From positions 62,001 through 126,000 of the forward strand of contig NZ_NGUO01000008.1 in NCBI RefSeq assembly GCF_002206635.1: a stretch of 64,000 bases of DNA, read 5' to 3'. Source of the DNA: Polynucleobacter aenigmaticus. Lineage in GTDB: Bacteria; Pseudomonadota; Gammaproteobacteria; Burkholderiales; Burkholderiaceae. The notes beneath the pieces are model-generated. The model saw only the letters and a list, made by a program, of their open reading frames with translations, was not told the origin of the DNA and did no database searches. Positions 61,977 through 64,000 of this stretch are shown here, piece after piece (the first letter of the stretch is position 1; each line of letters starts with the position of its first letter). The translations under genes were made by a program, and so were the position numbers.

Positions 61977-62765
61977 GTGTTTAAGCTCGTCATATCGAAT
62001 CGCAAAGGCGGTACAGGAAAGACAACTGTATCGGTCAATTTAGCCGCAGAGCTTGCGGCTATTGGTAAGAGGGTGCTTCTGATTGACTTGGACTCTCAAG
62101 GACATTGCGCGGTAGGTTTAGGTTTGAAATTGACTTCAGATTCACCGACCATTCATGATCTTTTTTCTAAGCCTGGAACACCTCTATCAAAAACCATTCA
62201 TATTACTAATTTTGCTAATTTAAGTATCGCCCCAGCAGATACCTTATTTGAGCATGGTAGTGGACTGCGAGACCCTCGCTTATTGGTTAATAGCTTCGCC
62301 GAACTGGAGCTAGCCTCTAGTTATGATGTGGTGATTATGGATACACCGCCGTCGCATGACGTTCTCTTATTAAACGCATTGACAGCAGCTAATTTCATTC
62401 TGGTTCCGTTTGTCCCTCACCCACTGTCATACGAAGGATTGCGACAGCTGATGCGAGTACTATTTAAGGTAATTTCTCGAGAAAATCGAACATTAAAGAT
62501 TGCCGGTTTTTTACCGATTATGAGCTCTCAGAAAGTTCGTCAACATCATGCCACTAAGGGGGATGTCAGTAGGCAATTCGGAGCCTCGAGGGTCTTACGG
62601 GGTATTCGCAATGACATTGCTCTTGCTGAGGCATTTGCTGTAGGAAAGCCGATCCGCTATCATTCGCCTAAAAGTCGTGGCGCAAAAGATTTTGCTGATT
62701 TGGCTCAAGGCATATTAGACTTAATCGAAGCTAGACAAGCCATCTCCATTAACCAAATCCTTTAG
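61977..62765 (+). CDS. ParA/MinD-type ATPase of the chemosensory operon
   Basis: A 262-residue ParA-like ATPase with the deviant Walker A KGGTGKTTVSV (about 9-19), Walker A' and switch region (LLIDLDSQGHCAVGLG), and Walker B VVIMDTPPSHD. No DNA-binding N-terminal domain is present, as in PpfA, ParC and other ParA homologues that place protein clusters. No parB gene is next to it. Since the operon's receptor is soluble, it probably distributes the chemosensory cluster between daughter cells, as PpfA does in Rhodobacter. Start GTG 61977. Confidence 0.9.
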   Translation: MFKLVISNRKGGTGKTTVSVNLAAELAAIGKRVLLIDLDSQGHCAVGLGLKLTSDSPTIHDLFSKPGTPLSKTIHITNFANLSIAPADTLFEHGSGLRDPRLLVNSFAELELASSYDVVIMDTPPSHDVLLLNALTAANFILVPFVPHPLSYEGLRQLMRVLFKVISRENRTLKIAGFLPIMSSQKVRQHHATKGDVSRQFGASRVLRGIRNDIALAEAFAVGKPIRYHSPKSRGAKDFADLAQGILDLIEARQAISINQIL

Positions 62766-62859
62766 GGAAAAAATCTGCTCCCATTTTTTTTGGGGTTGGT
62801 TGAGGGATAGAGCGCCAAAAAGAGGTCCCTAAACTTGAAGAGGGGGTGGGCTCTTAGAT

Positions 62860-63660
62860 CTACTCCCCCTTTGTTTGCAGCAAATCCGACCCTGGCTGCT
62901 CAGCTTTATCTCGCAAAATCATGATGGAAACTCTGCGATTGCTCGCCTTGCTCTCAGCGGTATCGTTTGAGGCGATTGGCCGAGATGCCCCAAAGCCGCT
63001 TGCGCTTAGGCGGTCTTCGCTAATACCTTTTTGAGAAAAGACATTGAGAACGGTTGTGGCACGAATTGCAGAAAGCTCCCAGTTGGATGGAAATGATTTG
63101 TTTTTAATTGGAGCATTGTCTGTATGCCCTTCAATTGCAATAGATTGGCCACTATTTAGGAGTATGGGTGCGATTTGCTCTAAGGTGTCCAAGCCTTCTG
63201 TATTGGCGATTTTGGTGGACCCAGGATTAAAGAGGTAGCTGTCTTTAATGTCGATACGGATCCCTCTCGGGGTTTGTGATACTCCAATTTTCCCGGCAAG
63301 AATGAGAGGCTTTAGAGCCTTAGTTAGGTCTTTTTCCATCTTGATCAATGCGAGATTGTTTTTTGATTTAGAGGAGAGGATGGGATCGATTATTGCGGGA
63401 ATTTTACTGATTTGCTTATCTTTAAACTCTGAATTCTCGGTCGAACCCCCAGGTTCTTTATTGTCAAGTGATTTACTTTTAGTAGGATTGAAGGCGCTAT
63501 TCATGGAGCTAGATAATTGACTATATTTGCTTTGATTGACCGAAGAGCTCGAGTACATCACCACAAAAAAGGCAAACAATAAGGTAATAAAGTCGGAATA
63601 CGATACAAGCCACCGATCATGGTGCTCTATCTCTTCTGGTTGCCGAACTCTTCGCTTCAT
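62860..63660 (-). CDS. motB: Flagellar motor stator protein MotB
   Basis: The 266-residue stator subunit: one N-terminal membrane helix with the proton-path Asp (SYSDFITLLFAFFVVMYSSS), a plug/linker region and a C-terminal OmpA-like peptidoglycan-binding domain (IAIEGHTDNAPIKNKSFPSN). The short linker and sequence resemble the MotD/MotB2-type subfamily. It ends near the convergent ParA gene. Confidence 0.95.
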   Translation of the reverse strand: MKRRVRQPEEIEHHDRWLVSYSDFITLLFAFFVVMYSSSSVNQSKYSQLSSSMNSAFNPTKSKSLDNKEPGGSTENSEFKDKQISKIPAIIDPILSSKSKNNLALIKMEKDLTKALKPLILAGKIGVSQTPRGIRIDIKDSYLFNPGSTKIANTEGLDTLEQIAPILLNSGQSIAIEGHTDNAPIKNKSFPSNWELSAIRATTVLNVFSQKGISEDRLSASGFGASRPIASNDTAESKASNRRVSIMILRDKAEQPGSDLLQTKGE

Positions 63661-63667
63661 TGCCGAC

Positions 63668-64000
63668 TTAGATTAAGTATCCAGAAAGACGCTCATCAAT
63701 AATGATAGTGTGTTCGCCATTAGCTATCGATGAGAGGGAATCGATAATCATTTCATATCTTGAAACCTCAGTTTGGGTAATCCCTTTTAACTTATTGGCA
63801 ATTGGTATAAAAACAAGATTAGCTAAACCTACACCGTAGATAGTTGCTACAAAAGCAACTGCAATACCGCTACCAAGCATCGCTGGATCAGCTAGATTTT
63901 CCATGACGTGAATGAGCCCAATGACCGCCGCCAAGATGCCAATGGTAGGGGCATAGCTTCCTGCAGAATCCCATACTTTAATTGCGCTACGCTGATTCAC
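63668..64000 (-). CDS. motA: Flagellar motor stator protein MotA (C-terminal part; cut by window end)
   Basis: The visible 110 residues are the C-terminal part of MotA: the APTIGILAAVIGLIHVMENL membrane helix and AVAFVATIYGVGLANLVFIP, with the conserved Pro and cytoplasmic tail. The start and the torque-loop lie beyond the window. It is 7 bp upstream of motB on the same strand, so the pair is one operon. Confidence 0.95.
   Translation of the reverse strand: MNQRSAIKVWDSAGSYAPTIGILAAVIGLIHVMENLADPAMLGSGIAVAFVATIYGVGLANLVFIPIANKLKGITQTEVSRYEMIIDSLSSIANGEHTIIIDERLSGYLI

Noticed and set aside
62766-62880. Terminator between the ParA gene and motB
   Set aside because: Only a 6-bp G/C stem (AGGGGG/CCCCCT) with a large loop and a poor T-run was found, too weak to list.

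Overview
The window looks like the chromosome of a free-living, flagellated betaproteobacterium, most likely a Polynucleobacter or close Burkholderiaceae relative. That is an inference from gene content and order (wrbA next to a DUF2069 gene and a divergent YihY gene, ETF-QO, scoAB, a RelA-type synthetase, and fliT / second fliK-like / FlhB-C-like genes ahead of fliE), from the modest GC content judged by eye, and from tight gene packing. No database search was possible.

Region 1 (1-16.5 kb) is housekeeping and accessory metabolism. It holds a truncated lipoprotein, an EF-hand protein, a PPK2 polyphosphate kinase, a lysine/alanine-repeat histone-like protein, two MFS transporters, WrbA, a DUF2069 protein, YihY, a CBS protein, chorismate synthase, ETF-quinone oxidoreductase, a two-subunit 3-oxoacid CoA-transferase, an unusual fusion of a cation diffusion facilitator with an alpha/beta hydrolase, RelA, and a tRNA-Gln(UUG) beside what may be a tRNA remnant.

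Region 2 (16.5-23.6 kb) is signalling: a small soluble histidine kinase, a three-PAS hybrid kinase, a 119-residue unknown protein followed by an 11-G run, an EAL-HDOD protein, and a NarL-type regulator. A near-consensus sigma-28 (FliA) promoter lies in front of an unannotated 37-codon ORF, which ties this stretch to the flagellar regulon.

Region 3 (23.7-50.8 kb) is a large flagellar locus: fliT, a second fliK-like gene, an FlhB-C-terminal-like gene cut at its 3' end by a tnpB-only insertion element, fliE (divergent), fliFGHIJK, a BLUF blue-light sensor gene, fliLMNOPQR, fliS, two tandem flagellins with duplicated terminators, a third divergent flagellin/FlgL-like gene, flgM, flgA (divergent), and flgBCDEFGHIJ. 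FlgK, FlgL proper, FliD, FlhA, full FlhB, FliA, FlhDC and FlgN were not found here and must lie elsewhere if the flagellum is functional.

Region 4 (51.3-62.8 kb) is an unusual chemosensory operon on one strand with tight spacing or start/stop overlaps: a soluble receptor-like protein with two separate signalling tips, a protein with three tandem CheW domains, CheB, a HEAT-repeat protein, CheR, CheY, a very long CheA (914 residues, about 420 of them unassigned between P1 and P3), a STAS-like protein, a second receiver, a membrane-anchored CheZ-like protein and a ParA-type ATPase. This fits a cytoplasmic array positioned by a ParA protein. It is the best candidate for an undescribed system in the window. 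The stator genes motB and motA (cut by the window end) follow on the opposite strand.
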